Assembly: GCF_001500045.1 (NCBI RefSeq)
Contig: NZ_LQIX01000001.1
Coordinates: 310,001-374,000 of the forward strand
Length of the DNA: 64,000 bases
Direction: 5' to 3'
Source: Mycobacterium sp. GA-1199
GTDB taxonomy: Bacteria; Actinomycetota; Actinomycetes; Mycobacteriales; Mycobacteriaceae
The number at the start of each line of letters is the position of its first letter. Positions within the stretch are counted from its first letter, which is position 1. Both the position numbers and the translations under genes were made by a program. Positions 9,140-17,009 of this stretch are shown one piece after another. Below the pieces are notes generated by a model, which was given only the letters and a program-made list of their open reading frames with translations, was not told where the DNA came from and did no database searches.

Positions 9140-11134
9140 CTACCAGTGCACACCCGGGACGAGGCGCGCCGCGGACTTCACCGGCCGCGGGACGCGCAGA
9201 GGCCGCGTGGGCTTCTTCGGGCGACGCGGTGTCCGCGCGGTCGACGCGGGACTCGGCATGCCGCGGGCCGCAGCAGAATCGGGATATCCGAGGTAAAGCT
9301 GGTGAAGCACCCGCCGGGAGAGCTTCGGCGTGAGGTAGTTGCCGAAGTCGGCGAGCGTGCCCAGCGGTGTGTCGATACGCGCCGGCTTCTCGATCAGCCC
9401 GCGCACCACCATGGCCGCGGCGTGTTCGGCGCTGATCGGGGGCACGGGGTTGAGCCGGCGCGACGGCACGATCATCGGCGTGCGTACCAACGGCATGTGG
9501 ATCGTGGTGAACGTGATGTGGTCGGACAGCGTCTCGGTCGCGACCACATCGGCGAACGCGTCGAGCGCAGCCTTCGTCGGGAGGTATGAGCTGTACTTCG
9601 GATTGCGCGCCTGCACACCGGCGCTCGACACGTTGACCACGTGGCCAAACCGCCGTTCGCGCCAATGCGGCAGCAGCGCAAGGACCATCCGCACCGCGCC
9701 GAAGTAGTTGACCGCCATCACGCGCTCGTAGTCGTGTAGCCGGTCGGTCGAGGCGATCACCGAGCGACGGATCGAGCGGCCGGCGTTGTTCACCAGATAG
9801 TCGACGTGGTCGAACCGGCCGAGGATGTCCTTGACGGTGCTCTCGACCGATGTGGAGTCGGTGACGTCGCAGGTGAACGCGTGGGCTTGTCCGCCGCTGG
9901 CCCGGATCTCGGCGACCAGGTCGTCGAGCGCATCGGCGTTGCGCGCCAACGCGAATACGGTCGCGCCGCGTTCGGCGATCGTGATGGCCGAAGCCCGGCC
10001 GATCCCGCTCGATGCGCCGGTGACGATCACGTGCTTGCCAACGAGCGGACCGGCCGGGTCGTCGCGCCGTGCCCGGTCGGGGTCGAGATGGTCGGCCCAA
10101 TAGCGCCACAGCGCCGGGGCGTACTCGGCAAACTCAGGGACCGCGATCCCCGTGCCCCGCAAGGCTTCTGAGGTCCGTTCGGCGGTGAACGTCGGCATCA
10201 GGCCGACCACGTCGAGGATCTCGGCGGGCAGTCCGAGTTGGGCGGCAACCACGTTGCGCACCACCTTGGCACGGCCGGTGGCCTTCAGCAGGGGCGTGGC
10301 GGTGGAACGGGGCAAGGAGGCGCGCAGCGGTGGAAGCCCGGCGGGCTTGGTCACGGCGCGGTAGATGCCGCGCAGCCCAATCGTTCTCGGTGCCGTGAGG
10401 TGGAAGGTTTGGCCGTCACGGTCGGGCAGGTGCATCAGTGCGACGGACGCGTCAGCCACATAGTCGACTGGAACGAGGTTGGTTTGGCCGGTGTCAGGAA
10501 GGGCGATCGGCGTGATCGATGGCAGCTTGGCAAGCTTCGCGAGCATCGGGAAGAAGTAGTACGGGCCGTCGATCTTGTCCATCTCGCCGGTGCGCGAATC
10601 GCCGACGACGACGGCGGGGCGGTAGACCCGGTACCGCAACTCAGGGGTGCTCCGGACAATCTCCTCGGCCTCGAACTTGGTGCGGTGATACGGGGTGGGC
10701 AGGTCCTGGCCGACGTCGAAGTCGTCCTCGGTGAACTCACCGCGGAAAGTGCCTGCGACCGCGATCGACGACACATGGTGCAGCGTCGCGTCGAGCCGCA
10801 ACGTCAGGTCGACCACCGCGCGGGTCCCGTCGACGTTGGCTGCGCGCTGGTCGGCGTCGGAGGCGGTGATGTTGTAGACCGCGCCGCAATGCACGACATG
10901 GTCGACGGCGCCGATGTCGGTGAGGTCGTCAGGCGTGAGTCCGAGGTCCGGTTCGCCGAGGTCGCCGACCAGGGGTTTCGCCCGGTCACCCCAGGTCGTG
11001 GCCAATTGCTCGAACCGCGACAGCGAGGCGCGCCTGACGAGCACCAGCACCTCGGCGTCGCTGCTGCGGGCCAACAAACGCGTCACGACCCGTCGGCCGA
11101 TGAACCCGGTACCGCCGGTAACGACATAGCGCAT
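9140..11134 (-). CDS. acrA1: Fatty acyl-CoA reductase AcrA1-like (two SDR domains)
   Basis: 664 aa from the ATG giving MRYVVTGGTG; an ATG three codons upstream is possible. The N-terminal extended SDR domain has the NAD(P) loop GGTGFIG and a YHRTK active site near residue 150. The C-terminal classical SDR domain has TGASSGIG and a YLPTK catalytic pair. The tail is short and basic. The arrangement matches mycobacterial AcrA1 (Rv3391, 650 aa), an acyl-CoA reductase that makes fatty aldehydes or alcohols for wax and envelope lipids. Divergent from the MaoC dehydratase gene, 55 bases apart, so control may be shared. Confidence 0.9.
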   Translation of the reverse strand: MRYVVTGGTGFIGRRVVTRLLARSSDAEVLVLVRRASLSRFEQLATTWGDRAKPLVGDLGEPDLGLTPDDLTDIGAVDHVVHCGAVYNITASDADQRAANVDGTRAVVDLTLRLDATLHHVSSIAVAGTFRGEFTEDDFDVGQDLPTPYHRTKFEAEEIVRSTPELRYRVYRPAVVVGDSRTGEMDKIDGPYYFFPMLAKLAKLPSITPIALPDTGQTNLVPVDYVADASVALMHLPDRDGQTFHLTAPRTIGLRGIYRAVTKPAGLPPLRASLPRSTATPLLKATGRAKVVRNVVAAQLGLPAEILDVVGLMPTFTAERTSEALRGTGIAVPEFAEYAPALWRYWADHLDPDRARRDDPAGPLVGKHVIVTGASSGIGRASAITIAERGATVFALARNADALDDLVAEIRASGGQAHAFTCDVTDSTSVESTVKDILGRFDHVDYLVNNAGRSIRRSVIASTDRLHDYERVMAVNYFGAVRMVLALLPHWRERRFGHVVNVSSAGVQARNPKYSSYLPTKAALDAFADVVATETLSDHITFTTIHMPLVRTPMIVPSRRLNPVPPISAEHAAAMVVRGLIEKPARIDTPLGTLADFGNYLTPKLSRRVLHQLYLGYPDSAAARGMPSPASTARTPRRPKKPTRPLRVPRPVKSAARLVPGVHW

Positions 11135-11189
11135 GCGAGCCATCGTGGACCGCCGCGGCCGAGACGTCAATGCAGATATCGTGCGGGGT

Positions 11190-12059
11190 ATGCCTCTCGA
11201 CCCCAACGCCATCGGCGCCAAGACCGACCCACAACTGTTCGAATGGACCGACCGCGACACGCTGCTGTACGCACTGGGCGTCGGCGCGGGCACCGCTGAT
11301 CTGGCGTTCACCACCGAAAACAGTCACGGCATCGAGCAGCAGGTGCTACCCACCTACGCGGTGATCGCCTGCCTGCCGTTCGCGGCGGCGGGCCTGATCG
11401 GCTCATTCAATTTCGCGATGCTGCTGCACGGGTCACAGGGGATCCGGCTGTATGAGCCGCTGAAGCCGGCGGGCAAGCTCAGCGTCGTGGCCGAGGTCGC
11501 CGACATCCAGGACAAGGGTGAGGGCAAGAACGCGATCGTCATGCTCAAGGCGACGGGCACCGACCCCGACACATCGAAGGTCGTCGCCGAGACCTTCACC
11601 ACCGCGGTCATCCGCGGTGAGGGCGGATTCGGCGGGCAACCGGGGCAGCGCCCTGCCGCTCCGGAGATACCCGACCGCGAGCCCGACGCGCGAATTGCCT
11701 TGTCCACGCGTGAAGATCAAGCGTTGATCTACCGGCTGTCGGGTGATCGGAACCCGCTGCACAGCGATCCATGGTTCGCGCGGGAGTTGGCCGGCTTCCC
11801 GAAGCCGATTCTGCACGGTCTGTGCAGCTACGGCGTGGCGGGTCGCGCGCTGGTCGCCGAACTCGGTGGCGGTGACGCGACGAAGGTCAGCGCCATCGAC
11901 GCCAGGTTCACCTCGCCGGTGTTCCCGGGGGAGACACTGAGCACCTCGATCTGGCGGACCGAGGCGGGTCGCGCGGTGTTCCGTACGGAAGCGGCCGAAC
12001 CCGACGGGTCGAACTCACGGCTCGTCCTCGAGGACGGTGCCGCCGAGTATCGCGACTGA
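11190..12059 (+). CDS. htdY: MaoC-like 3-hydroxyacyl-thioester dehydratase (HtdY-like)
   Basis: 289 aa, matching Rv3389c (290 aa). It has two hot-dog repeats. The C-terminal half carries the hydratase 2 motif YRLSGDRNPLHSDP with its catalytic Asp and His, followed by FPKPILHGLCSYG. The enzyme hydrates (R)-specific enoyl thioesters, or dehydrates the reverse, in fatty acid metabolism. A TATCGT element seven bases before the ATG suggests a leaderless transcript. The neighbouring acyl-CoA reductase supports a lipid role. High confidence in family, moderate in the exact orthologue. Confidence 0.9.
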   Translation: MPLDPNAIGAKTDPQLFEWTDRDTLLYALGVGAGTADLAFTTENSHGIEQQVLPTYAVIACLPFAAAGLIGSFNFAMLLHGSQGIRLYEPLKPAGKLSVVAEVADIQDKGEGKNAIVMLKATGTDPDTSKVVAETFTTAVIRGEGGFGGQPGQRPAAPEIPDREPDARIALSTREDQALIYRLSGDRNPLHSDPWFARELAGFPKPILHGLCSYGVAGRALVAELGGGDATKVSAIDARFTSPVFPGETLSTSIWRTEAGRAVFRTEAAEPDGSNSRLVLEDGAAEYRD

Positions 12060-12116
12060 CGCGCATTTGGTCGATCCACGGGCGTGCGTCACTTCAGGTT
12101 GGAAGGATGATCGACC

Positions 12117-13001
12117 ATGAGGCTTGTCGTTGGATATCTGGCCACTCCCGGCGGTGCAGATGCGCTGGCGCTCGGTGTGCGGCTTGCGCGCACGCTGGGT
12201 GCCGAACTCGACCTGTGCATGGTGCTGCCGCCGGACCGGGTGGTGCCGTCCATCAAGCCGGTCGGGGATTTCGAGAAGCATCTCGTCGCGCAGGCCGAGC
12301 AGTGGTTGGAGGAGGCCCGCGCGTCGGTGCCGGCCGAGATCGTGGCGCGCAACCACGTCCGCGTCGATGACTCGGCGGCCGAGGGGCTGATCCAGGAAGC
12401 CGCGCGGGTCGAGGCAGACATGATCATCGTCGGCGGCTCGGGCGGCCTGGCGGGCAGCTTTTCGCTGGGGTCGGTGGTCAACGGGCTGTTGCACTCGGCG
12501 CCGTTGCCGGTAGCTGTAGCGCCTCGGGGTACCAGGAATTCACCCGTCGACCGTGTGCGGGAGACGACGTGTGCGATCGGTGAGCGTGAAGGCGCAGATG
12601 CGTTGTTAGACATAGCTGTTCGCTTCAGCCAGGCAGCAGGATCACCGCTACGGTTGGTGTCGCTGGTGGCACTGGATCCGACCTTCGGAGTGCTCCGCGG
12701 CGACGGCGATGCGGTGCGGGAGCATGCCCTCGCCCACGCCCATCACGTTCTTGAGTTGGCGAAATCAGAGCTGCCGGAGGGCTTTCCGGTGACGTCGACG
12801 ATTGTGGAGGGTGCGACGATCGAGGAGGCGGTGGGCAAGCTGGAGTGGCGCGACGGAGACTTGATCATGGTCGGGTCGAGTCGGCTCGGCGCGCCGCGGC
12901 GACTGTTCCTCGGCTCGAAGGCGGCCAAGATGCTGCGGGTGCTCGACGTGCCGATGGTGGTGGTACCGCGCGAGCAATTCGGACCCGAAGACCTTCCCTG
13001 A
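12117..13001 (+). CDS. Universal stress protein, tandem USP domains
   Basis: 294 aa. Two USP domains occupy about residues 1-140 and 148-290. The first has an IIVGGSGG...GSVVNGLLHSAPLPVAV-type ATP-binding loop, here IIVGGSGGLAGSFSLGSVVN. The second has IMVGSSRLGAPRRLFLGSKA, and both read like the G-2x-G-9x-G(S/T) nucleotide loop. Such proteins bind ATP and act in dormancy and stress adaptation in mycobacteria; no enzymatic product is known. GGAAGG precedes the start with a 10-base spacer. The next gene (cyclase fusion) begins 11 bases after the stop, so the two are probably co-transcribed. Confidence 0.88.
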   Translation: MRLVVGYLATPGGADALALGVRLARTLGAELDLCMVLPPDRVVPSIKPVGDFEKHLVAQAEQWLEEARASVPAEIVARNHVRVDDSAAEGLIQEAARVEADMIIVGGSGGLAGSFSLGSVVNGLLHSAPLPVAVAPRGTRNSPVDRVRETTCAIGEREGADALLDIAVRFSQAAGSPLRLVSLVALDPTFGVLRGDGDAVREHALAHAHHVLELAKSELPEGFPVTSTIVEGATIEEAVGKLEWRDGDLIMVGSSRLGAPRRLFLGSKAAKMLRVLDVPMVVVPREQFGPEDLP

Positions 13002-13012
13002 ACCTCCGGGCA

Positions 13013-14332
13013 ATGTTCTCGGAGACGCGTTATGCAATGAACGGTGGCCTGCGGGTCGCCTATCGCGCGTCGCCCCCCGGCGCTCGCGACATAGTGCTTG
13101 TCCCCGCTTGGTTCAGTAACTGTGAGGAGGTCTCCGAACAACCAGTCCTTCAAGGATGGCTCCAAGCAATCACGTCGCTCGGTCGCCTGATCATCTTCGA
13201 CCAACCCGGCACCGGAGCGTCCGATCCCATCAACGGCGGCGCGCTGCCCACCATGGAGCTATGGGCCGACAGCATCACGGCAGTCCTCGATGCTCTGGGG
13301 AGTCGCGAAGCGGTCCTGCTCGCACAGGTCGGCGCGGTCGCGACGGGTGCGCTGTATGCGGCGACACATCCGTCGCGAACCACTGCTCTCGTTGTGCTAG
13401 AGGGCTACGCGAATCCGATGACTGAGCGCACCGACGGGCCGACACCCGAGCAGATCACATCCGCCATGGTCGCCATCTGGGGAACCGGCGAGCATCTGCA
13501 TCTGATGAACCCGGATATGCCGTGGAATGAGGAGATCCGGGCGGCGACGGCACGCTGGGAACGTGGCGCAGCCAGTCCAGGGACCGTCGCACTCATGATG
13601 CCTTTGGTGGCCGAAATGGACGTGCGGGCGTTGCTTCCGACGGTCCGCGTGCCGACACTCGTCCTCCATCACGCCGACGATCCGATCATTCTGCCCGAGT
13701 GGGGTAAAGAGATCGCCGATCGCATACCGGGCGCGAAATACTCTGAGCTTCAGGGACGTAACGTCACACACTTCTATGAACCGGATTGGCGTGAGTCCTT
13801 TCGGGCGCTCGCAGAGTTTTTGACCGGCGACCAAGTTGAAGTGACCGATGATCGCGTGCTGGCGACGGTGCTGTTCACCGACATCGTGGACTCGACGCGC
13901 CGCGCGGCGGAGATGGGTGACCGCGAGTGGCGCGCTTTGCTGGATGCTCATGACGCTGTGGTCCGCGCGCAGTTGGCCCGTTTTCGTGGCCGCGAGGTAA
14001 CCACCACGGGGGACGGCTTCGTGGCGATATTCGACGGTCCGCAGCGGGCGATCCGCTGCGCCATGGCGATTCGCGATGCGGTGCAGGCGCTCGGCGTGGA
14101 AGTGCGCGCCGGTCTGCATACCGGCGAGTGCGAGATCCGTGGCGATGACATCGGTGGTATCGCCGTGCACATCGGTGCGCGCGTGAGCGCTTTGGCTGTG
14201 GCTAACGAGGTTCTGGTGTCCAGCACACTGCGCGACCTCGTGATCGGGTCAGGGCTCGATTTCGAGGATCGCGGTACGCATCAACTCAAAGGTGTTCCCG
14301 GCGAATGGCACCTGCTTGCCGCAAGGGCGTAA
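13013..14332 (+). CDS. Alpha/beta-hydrolase-like domain fused to a class III adenylate/guanylate cyclase
   Basis: 439 aa from the ATG giving MFSETRYAMNGG; upstream in-frame codons belong to the USP gene. Residues 1 to about 270 follow the alpha/beta hydrolase family usually fused to mycobacterial cyclases, but the nucleophile elbow is lost. Where relatives have a GxSEGG-like elbow this protein has AQVGAVATG, with Val in the Ser position. The hydrolase part may therefore be a sensor or binding module. The C-terminal cyclase domain (about 280-437) keeps both metal aspartates, in FTDIVDST and TTGDG, and the transition-state Arg in GIAVHIGAR; the usual Asn is His. It probably makes cAMP. Likely co-transcribed with the USP gene. 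Confidence 0.85.
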   Translation: MFSETRYAMNGGLRVAYRASPPGARDIVLVPAWFSNCEEVSEQPVLQGWLQAITSLGRLIIFDQPGTGASDPINGGALPTMELWADSITAVLDALGSREAVLLAQVGAVATGALYAATHPSRTTALVVLEGYANPMTERTDGPTPEQITSAMVAIWGTGEHLHLMNPDMPWNEEIRAATARWERGAASPGTVALMMPLVAEMDVRALLPTVRVPTLVLHHADDPIILPEWGKEIADRIPGAKYSELQGRNVTHFYEPDWRESFRALAEFLTGDQVEVTDDRVLATVLFTDIVDSTRRAAEMGDREWRALLDAHDAVVRAQLARFRGREVTTTGDGFVAIFDGPQRAIRCAMAIRDAVQALGVEVRAGLHTGECEIRGDDIGGIAVHIGARVSALAVANEVLVSSTLRDLVIGSGLDFEDRGTHQLKGVPGEWHLLAARA

Positions 14333-14340
14333 ACGCCTGC

Positions 14341-14440
14341 CGCTCAATCCATCCTGCTCATTTCCGGTGCGCGCCGCGGGGCGAGGCGAGCCATCCGGGA
14401 AACGGCAGCTTGCTGCCCGGTTGGGTGGTGTAGATCCGAC
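14341..14440 (-). pseudogene. Decayed 3' fragment of a DUF222/13E12-family gene
   Basis: Read on the minus strand, this stretch gives RIYTTQPGSKLPFPG. It corresponds to the end of the HNH domain and the following tail of 13E12 proteins, and it aligns at nucleotide level with 15562-15612 of the nearby gene. No upstream coding part is attached. It is a detached gene tail, separated from its relative by the SDR gene. Confidence 0.65.
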
Positions 14441-14462
14441 GCTCGGGCGGCTAGACTGCAGC

Positions 14463-15257
14463 TCAGCGGAGGTGACGCAGCCCTTCGGTCACCTGGTCAC
14501 CCCACGCAATGGAATCCTTCCTCCGTGCGAGGCGGGCTGCTAGTTCTGGCGCCACGCCACCGAACCTCGCCATGATGCGAATCGGCAATTCGGCGGCGTT
14601 TACTTCGCCCAGGTTCTTCTCGATGGCGGCGATGACGCGCCGGGCGACGAAGTCGCACGAAGTGCCTTTTGTGCCGGGCGTGGATGGAAGGCCCGCATCG
14701 GCCAGGAGGCCAGCGTCCGTCATCGTTCCCGGGAACACGACCGATGCGCCTACTCCAGATCCGTGGAGATCCTGGCGGAGAGACCCGCAAAACCCGCGCA
14801 GCCCAGCCTTTGTGGCTGAGTAGATGGGTACGCGGGCGCTCGGCAGCTTACCGGCGATCGATGAGATGTATACGAAATGCCCACGCCCGTGTTGCAGCAT
14901 CCCGGGCAGCAGCTGCTTTGTCATCAGCATAGGCACTCGCAGGTTTACGTCGACTGCGCGGTTCAGTTGTTCTGGCGTGAAGTCCTCAAGCTTCCCCGTG
15001 GCGGGTAACGCGGCGTTTGCGACCACGATGTCGGTGCTGGTCAAGCGAGCGGCCAGGTCCGCAACCTGACCGCTGTCGGCCAGATCGCAAACGAAGGCCT
15101 CGGCACCGTTCAACTGCGACGCCAGAGACTCGAGGTCTTCTTTTCGCCTGTCGGTAAGGAATAGACGAGCGCCACGGGCGTGCAGGGCGCGGGCGATCGC
15201 AGCACCGAGGCCGCCGGCAGCTCCTGTCACCACCGCTTCCGAACCCTTGATCTCCAT
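14463..15257 (-). CDS. Short-chain dehydrogenase/reductase
   Basis: 264 aa. Classical SDR: cofactor loop TGAAGGLG near residue 12, an acidic Asp after beta-2 (FLTDRRK), NAALPA (the NAG motif), catalytic Ser in YISSIAG, and Tyr/Lys in YSATK. The aspartate and following arginines leave NAD versus NADP open. The substrate is unknown. A strong GAGGAGG ribosome binding site precedes the ATG, directly downstream of a perfect 8-base inverted repeat. The gene sits between a decayed 13E12 tail and a 13E12 gene, suggesting it was inserted there. Confidence 0.9.
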   Translation of the reverse strand: MEIKGSEAVVTGAAGGLGAAIARALHARGARLFLTDRRKEDLESLASQLNGAEAFVCDLADSGQVADLAARLTSTDIVVANAALPATGKLEDFTPEQLNRAVDVNLRVPMLMTKQLLPGMLQHGRGHFVYISSIAGKLPSARVPIYSATKAGLRGFCGSLRQDLHGSGVGASVVFPGTMTDAGLLADAGLPSTPGTKGTSCDFVARRVIAAIEKNLGEVNAAELPIRIMARFGGVAPELAARLARRKDSIAWGDQVTEGLRHLR

Positions 15258-15268
15258 ACCCGCCTCCT

Positions 15269-15287
15269 CGTCCTTCGAAGAAGGACG
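15269..15287 (-). promoter_or_regulatory. Perfect inverted repeat just upstream of the SDR ribosome binding site
   Basis: CGTCCTTC and GAAGGACG, 8-base arms separated by three bases, lie immediately before the AGGAGG of the SDR gene. It could be a repressor operator or an RNA hairpin affecting translation. Structure is seen; function is inferred. Confidence 0.45.
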
Positions 15288-15370
15288 GTAGACCTTGGTC
15301 GATCGGCGAGGGCTCTTTCTGAAGAACCTGCCGCAGGTGGTGACACCAAATAGTCACGGGCCGTCGCCAT

Positions 15371-15572
15371 CTAGAACGGCGGTGGCTTATTGCGCTCGTC
15401 GGCGTAGGGCTGGTTGCGCTGACGCTCCGCTTCGATGGCCGCCGCGCGGTTCTGTTCGCGGGTTCGCTTGCGCCGCGGCATCTTCAAGCAACGAACCGCG
15501 TCATCGAGGAGGTCGACGTCGGTGTCGATGACCGCGGGCGCAGTCGGTCGGCACAGCGACGGGAACAGCAGC
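15371..15572 (-). pseudogene. Detached C-terminal tail of the frameshifted 13E12 gene
   Basis: This frame encodes the family-typical ending, from LLFPSLC through MPRRKRTREQNRAA to RNKPPPF. It is one frame away from the body of the upstream gene. The fragment is not translated with it unless ribosomes shift. Confidence 0.75.
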
Positions 15573-16854
15573 TTGCTACCGGATGGGTCGTGTACTTCTG
15601 CCCAGCCGGTGAGAGCCACTCCACGGTGCCGTCGGGATGTTGTCGATCACGCCAGCCCAGAAACGTCTTGTAGAGATGGTGGGTTCGGCACAGGCACTTG
15701 AGGTTTGATGCCTGCGTGGCGCCTCGTGGGTAGGGGACCGTGTGGTCGAGGTCGCACTGAGTGGCCGGCTTGTCGCAATTCGGGAAGCGGCACGACAGAT
15801 CGCGGCAGCGAATGAACCACGCCAGCGCCGCCGAGGGAACCCGACTCTTCTCCGGCGGCGCATCCCCGGGATGCTTGACGGGTCGACGCTTGGCGACCGC
15901 CAGCTTGGCGGCCACGATCGGTGCCGGCACCACTCCGCGACCGATCACATAGCCCGGCCCCGCCGCGGCCGGCCCACCCAGCGTGGGATCGTCGGCCTCG
16001 ATCGGCTCGACGGGCTTGTCGCCGTCCAATTCGGCCGAGGTCGCATCATTCAGCGAGTCTTCGCCGGCCACGACGTGCACCATCACATCGCCCACGGTGA
16101 CACCCGCGGACGGGCATTCGCCAGACCCGCATTCGCACGTAAGTGATTGGGCCCCGCTCATGGCCGCAGCGACGGCGTCGGCCCGGCGCTGCTCCTGGGT
16201 TCGGGGGTCGTTTTCGCACACCGTGGCGGCCAACGCGTCAAGTCTTTGGTCGATGAACTCGCCGTGGTGGGCGAACACCGTAGCTTCGACATGGGCGACA
16301 CCGGAGCCGTCTCCGCTGTCCTTGACCTCGATATAGCGGCTGCGTGAACTGTTCTCGGCGCGGCGCACAGCAGCGGGATCGAAGCGGTCGACCCAGTAGT
16401 CGATCGCGCTGTGCAACTTGTTCAATGACAGCGCGGTCCATCCCTGGACATGCGCGGCGATAGCGGAATCGACGCCGGCCAGCGCGTCGCCATCCTGAAT
16501 CAGGTAGGCGCGGAACACGATGGCAGCGACAACGCGGTAGGTGATGGCGCCGGTCAGGAATACCGCGTTCGTTCTAGGTAACCGGTCGCGCAGGGCGATC
16601 GCGATCTCCAACTGGGACGCCGCGATTCCCAGCGACACCTGCTGGGCGGGGGCGATCTCGGCGGCGACCGCGGCGTAGTTGTCGAGGATCCATTGGTCGC
16701 GCTCGGCCGAACCGTCGGTGGCGTACATCCGATCCAAGACATCGGCCGCCGCCGAGAGCCGTCGCGCGCAGGCGGCGTTCTCGATGCGCGCCCACGCGCC
16801 GGCCGCCCCAGCGCCGCGCGCCCCGTCGGCCGCCTGTACCAACTGATCGAACAT
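15484..16854 (-). CDS. DUF222 / HNH endonuclease, 13E12 repeat family (C-terminus frameshifted)
   Basis: 456 aa as it stands, from the ATG giving MFDQLVQAADG. The N-terminal DUF222 domain fills most of the protein. The HNH domain near residues 375-425 shows CRFPNCDKPATQCDLDHTVP and CRTHHLYKT. These genes are abundant mycobacterial repeat-family members with proposed nuclease activity. After KYTTHP the frame goes wrong: the expected GSKLLFP and arginine-rich tail continue in another frame to 15371. Comparison with the detached tail copy at 14341-14440 shows one base missing near 15579. The HNH core is intact, but the last residues here are out-of-frame sequence. Loss of function or a sequencing error are both possible. 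Confidence 0.85.
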   Translation of the reverse strand: MFDQLVQAADGARGAGAAGAWARIENAACARRLSAAADVLDRMYATDGSAERDQWILDNYAAVAAEIAPAQQVSLGIAASQLEIAIALRDRLPRTNAVFLTGAITYRVVAAIVFRAYLIQDGDALAGVDSAIAAHVQGWTALSLNKLHSAIDYWVDRFDPAAVRRAENSSRSRYIEVKDSGDGSGVAHVEATVFAHHGEFIDQRLDALAATVCENDPRTQEQRRADAVAAAMSGAQSLTCECGSGECPSAGVTVGDVMVHVVAGEDSLNDATSAELDGDKPVEPIEADDPTLGGPAAAGPGYVIGRGVVPAPIVAAKLAVAKRRPVKHPGDAPPEKSRVPSAALAWFIRCRDLSCRFPNCDKPATQCDLDHTVPYPRGATQASNLKCLCRTHHLYKTFLGWRDRQHPDGTVEWLSPAGQKYTTHPVASCCSRRCADRLRPRSSTPTSTSSMTRFVA

Positions 16855-16981
16855 ACAAGCGAATTTAGTGTCGCGGACAGACGCGGATCGGCCGCTGGCG
16901 CACTCCGTCGCACCGGCTGTGGATGAACCTCGCCTTGGGGATAACCAGGACTTCTGTGGCAAAGCGGTGTCAATCCAGCTA

Positions 16982-17003
16982 TCGAACACATATTCGATAG
17001 ACT
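16982..17003 (+). promoter_or_regulatory. SOS box and -10 element of dnaE2
   Basis: TCGAACACATATTCGA (16982-16997) matches the LexA operator with one mismatch in the right arm. It abuts TAGACT (16998-17003), a TANNNT -10 element six bases from the ATG, so the transcript is probably leaderless. LexA bound here would cover the promoter. Confidence 0.88.
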
Positions 17004-17009
17004 GCCGGC

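Noticed and set aside
9126..10109. N-terminal extension of iunH to 673 codons
   Set aside because: The extra part is low-complexity Arg-rich sequence, antisense-frame overlap with acrA1. The family start lies at the calcium-site motif near 9125.
14404..14417. GGCAGC-TT-GCTGCC as a terminator after the cyclase fusion
   Set aside because: The loop would be too small, and the same bases are explained as coding sequence of the decayed 13E12 tail.
15371..16989. 13E12 gene as an insertion sequence
   Set aside because: No transposase, no terminal inverted repeats and no target duplications were seen. It is a repeat-family gene, not an IS element.
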